The notes under the pieces were generated by a model that had not been told where the DNA came from, did no database searches, and saw nothing but the letters and a program-made list of their open reading frames with translations. The translations under genes and the position numbers were made by a program. From assembly GCA_046757725.1 (NCBI GenBank), contig JBHHYU010000138.1:1-6178 (forward strand): 6,178 nt of DNA. The letters are read 5' to 3'. Within the stretch, counting starts at the first letter, position 1. Each line of letters begins with the position of its first letter. Below, piece by piece: positions 4,684 to 6,178 of this stretch. Origin of the DNA: JBHHYU01 sp046757725 (GTDB taxonomy: Bacteria; Desulfobacterota; Binatia; UBA9968).

Positions 4684-5928
4684 TCATTGCAACTGCCGCA
4701 CCCGAGGTAAACCTACGGCTACCCATAAAGCCATAATGGCCACGAGAAACCCACCCATCGCAATGGCTGCCGGAGCCCCCGCATATTCTGCTATCGTCCC
4801 GGAAATGGCGCCTCCCACAGGCATGAGGTCCCAGGTGAGACCATAGAGCCCCATCACTCTACCCCTCAACTCATCAGGGAGTCTAAGCTGCAGGATAGTA
4901 CTGATAGAGGTGAGGTAGAGTTGATTGGCCAACCCCATCATGAAAACGAGTCCAAGGGATAGCGAATACGACGTGGAAAAGGCAAACCCCATCAGCAAGT
5001 TACCGAAGACAATAGCCCCGATGACAGCTTGCCATCCCTTCTTCTGGAAACCTGCCAAGTAGGCAACCAGGAGGGCCCCCCCTAGCGCACCGGCTCCTGT
5101 CCCGCTCTGCAAAAAACCATAACCCTGGGAGCCTACATGCAAAATATCACGAGCGAACACCGGCATGAGTACTAAATAGGACATGCCGAAGACACTGTTA
5201 AAAAAGGTCATCCCCATGAGCGTGTAAAATACCTGGTTACGCCGAATAAAGTTAAGGCCATCAATGATGTGTCGTATGAGACTTTGTTTACTCTCGTTTG
5301 GCACGACCGGTTCTAACCTGATCATGAGCCACAGGAACACGGCAATTACGGAACCCAACCAGCAGACGTAAAGGGTCGGTCCCACACCAGTAAGATAGAT
5401 CAGAACGCCGGCAACGGAAGGGCCAATCAGCCGATTGGACTGCCACACCGTGCTCCCTAGAGCCACGGCATTTGCCATCTGCTCTCTTGGAACCATCTGC
5501 GGCAGAAGGGCAACCCGGCTAGGCCTGTCGAAAGCTCGTAAGCAACCGGAGAAAAAAACGAGAACCAGGACCTGCCACAAGCTGACCATACCCGATACAA
5601 CAAGGGTTGCTAGTATAAAAAAAAGGCAGCCTGTGCATCCTTGGGTAAAGATCATGATACGTTTTCTATCAGCGCGGTCCGCGATGACCCCACCCAACAA
5701 GGCAAGCAGAATCCTTGGGGTCGCATAGGTAAGCCCGGTAAGACCGAGCATAAGAGGGGAGTTCGTAATTTCAAGTACCAGCCATGACTCGGCCACATAC
5801 TCCATGTTTTGAGCCAAAACTGAGAACTGTTGTCCAAACCAGTAAAGGCGATAATTACGGTAACGCAACGCGCTGAATAGCGCTGTCCGCTCGCCAAAAG
5901 CATGGGTCGCCTGTGGGATAGAACTCAT
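4684..5928 (-). CDS. MFS transporter, MFS_3/EntS-like exporter family
   Basis: The 414-residue product is a complete 12-TM-type major facilitator protein of the inner membrane, of the MFS_3 group that includes enterobactin exporter EntS and macrolide-type efflux proteins; such proteins are proton-driven exporters. Visible traits: cytosolic N-terminus, then Leu-Arg-Tyr-Arg-Asn-Tyr-Arg-Leu-Tyr-Trp-Phe-Gly (21-32) leading into TM1; WLVLEITNSPLMLGL (49-63) at TM2; motif A GGVIADRADRKR (79-90); FDRPSRVALLPQMVP (133-147); a motif-C-like NRLIGPSVAG (165-174); a charged central loop (about 203-230); and PDELRGRVMGLYGLTWDLMP (351-370). The length is normal and no disruption is seen. Substrate cannot be inferred: there are no siderophore or antibiotic genes nearby. 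The ATG at 5928 has no evident Shine-Dalgarno, but the first residues fit the family N-terminus and no better start is visible. It is transcribed alone, divergently from the partial gene at the right edge. Confidence 0.94.
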   Translation of the reverse strand: MSSIPQATHAFGERTALFSALRYRNYRLYWFGQQFSVLAQNMEYVAESWLVLEITNSPLMLGLTGLTYATPRILLALLGGVIADRADRKRIMIFTQGCTGCLFFILATLVVSGMVSLWQVLVLVFFSGCLRAFDRPSRVALLPQMVPREQMANAVALGSTVWQSNRLIGPSVAGVLIYLTGVGPTLYVCWLGSVIAVFLWLMIRLEPVVPNESKQSLIRHIIDGLNFIRRNQVFYTLMGMTFFNSVFGMSYLVLMPVFARDILHVGSQGYGFLQSGTGAGALGGALLVAYLAGFQKKGWQAVIGAIVFGNLLMGFAFSTSYSLSLGLVFMMGLANQLYLTSISTILQLRLPDELRGRVMGLYGLTWDLMPVGGAISGTIAEYAGAPAAIAMGGFLVAIMALWVAVGLPRVRQLQ

Positions 5929-5957
5929 AGAGAGATCGTTGGAGCTTTTGATTCACA

Positions 5958-6008
5958 CAAACTATGGGAGTTTGCAAGGCATTGTAACCAGCCAATAGCG
6001 TTAGGCAA
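5958..6008 (-). promoter_or_regulatory. Sigma70-like promoter with operator-like repeat for the exporter
   Basis: On the minus strand TTGCCT (6008-6003), 16 bp and TACAAT (5986-5981) form a plausible promoter (4/6 and 5/6 to consensus). Immediately after the -10 box, around the predicted start of transcription, lies a perfect inverted repeat: CAAACT (5958-5963), 5 nt, AGTTTG (5969-5974). Its position is that of a repressor operator; it could also form a hairpin at the mRNA 5' end. Exporter genes are often controlled this way, but no regulator gene is visible here. Confidence 0.45.
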
Positions 6009-6164
6009 AAAACTAGGAGGTAGGTCGCACGGAACTTTTCAACACCAGGACCGTCAAATCAGCCGATGCGCTACTCTCTTGGGGCCACTCGTTTGATCCC
6101 AGTAGAAATCTGCTCGGCATTGGGCCGGGAAACTCTAACGTCGCAGCAAGGAGAGTAAATTCTG

Positions 6165-6178
6165 ATGGTCACAGAATC
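6165..6178 (+). CDS. Start of a divergent gene cut by the window edge
   Basis: An ATG at 6165 follows AAGGAG (6148-6153) with an 11-nt gap, slightly long but usable, and opens a plus-strand frame (Met-Val-Thr-Glu-Ser...) that runs off the window. Only four full codons and part of a fifth are present, so no function can be given. The ribosome site and the divergent position from the exporter gene are the only support; it could be a regulator of the exporter, which is a guess from layout alone. Confidence 0.4.

Noticed and set aside
6015..6021. Perfect AGGAGGT on the plus strand
   Set aside because: No ATG, GTG or TTG follows at a usable distance and no gene begins there; treated as coincidental.

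Overview
This window looks like a piece of a bacterial, probably Gram-negative, chromosome. It holds a signal-peptidase-II lipoprotein, a periplasmic solute-binding protein with a Sec signal, and a membrane-anchored alpha/beta hydrolase. Genes are few and mostly single, only about 69% of the window codes, and the spacers are long. That would fit an uncultivated environmental lineage of low coding density, but nothing here (no rRNA, tRNA or marker gene) allows a taxonomic call. No mobile element, CRISPR array, tRNA, rRNA or phage gene is visible.

Layout, left to right. (1) 52-627, minus: conserved-looking helical protein of unknown function. (2) 628-865: divergent intergenic region with a sigma70-like promoter for each side and an untranslated leader hairpin. 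(3) 866-1702, plus: Bem46/ABHD13-like serine hydrolase with a complete Ser-Asp-His triad and an N-terminal membrane or lipid anchor. (4) 1847-2254, minus: small helical lipoprotein, preceded on the same strand by (5) 2311-2469: a 52-residue single-pass membrane protein; the two are probably cotranscribed. In front of this pair is a GG-N10-GC sigma54-like element overlapping a perfect inverted repeat. (6) 2470-3033: long spacer with no convincing gene but one nested stem-loop. (7) 3034-4065, minus: periplasmic binding protein of the AfuA/FbpA-like family, with an excellent ribosome binding site and no ABC permease or ATPase next to it. (8) 4066-4683: about 600 bp without a credible gene. It carries a 5' leader stem beside the ribosome binding site, a TTGACA box, and three GTARACTC repeats with a 13-bp period. 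(9) 4684-5928, minus: 12-TM-type MFS_3 exporter with a promoter and an operator-like inverted repeat upstream. (10) from 6165, plus: the first codons of a divergent gene cut by the window edge.

The genes do not form an obvious pathway. Envelope functions dominate (anchored hydrolase, lipoprotein, mini membrane protein, periplasmic binding protein, exporter), but only the lipoprotein/mini-protein pair looks like an operon. No strongly convincing new system was found. The most worthwhile leads are the unannotated 52-residue gene with its unusual upstream element, and the repeat-rich control region of the orphan binding protein.
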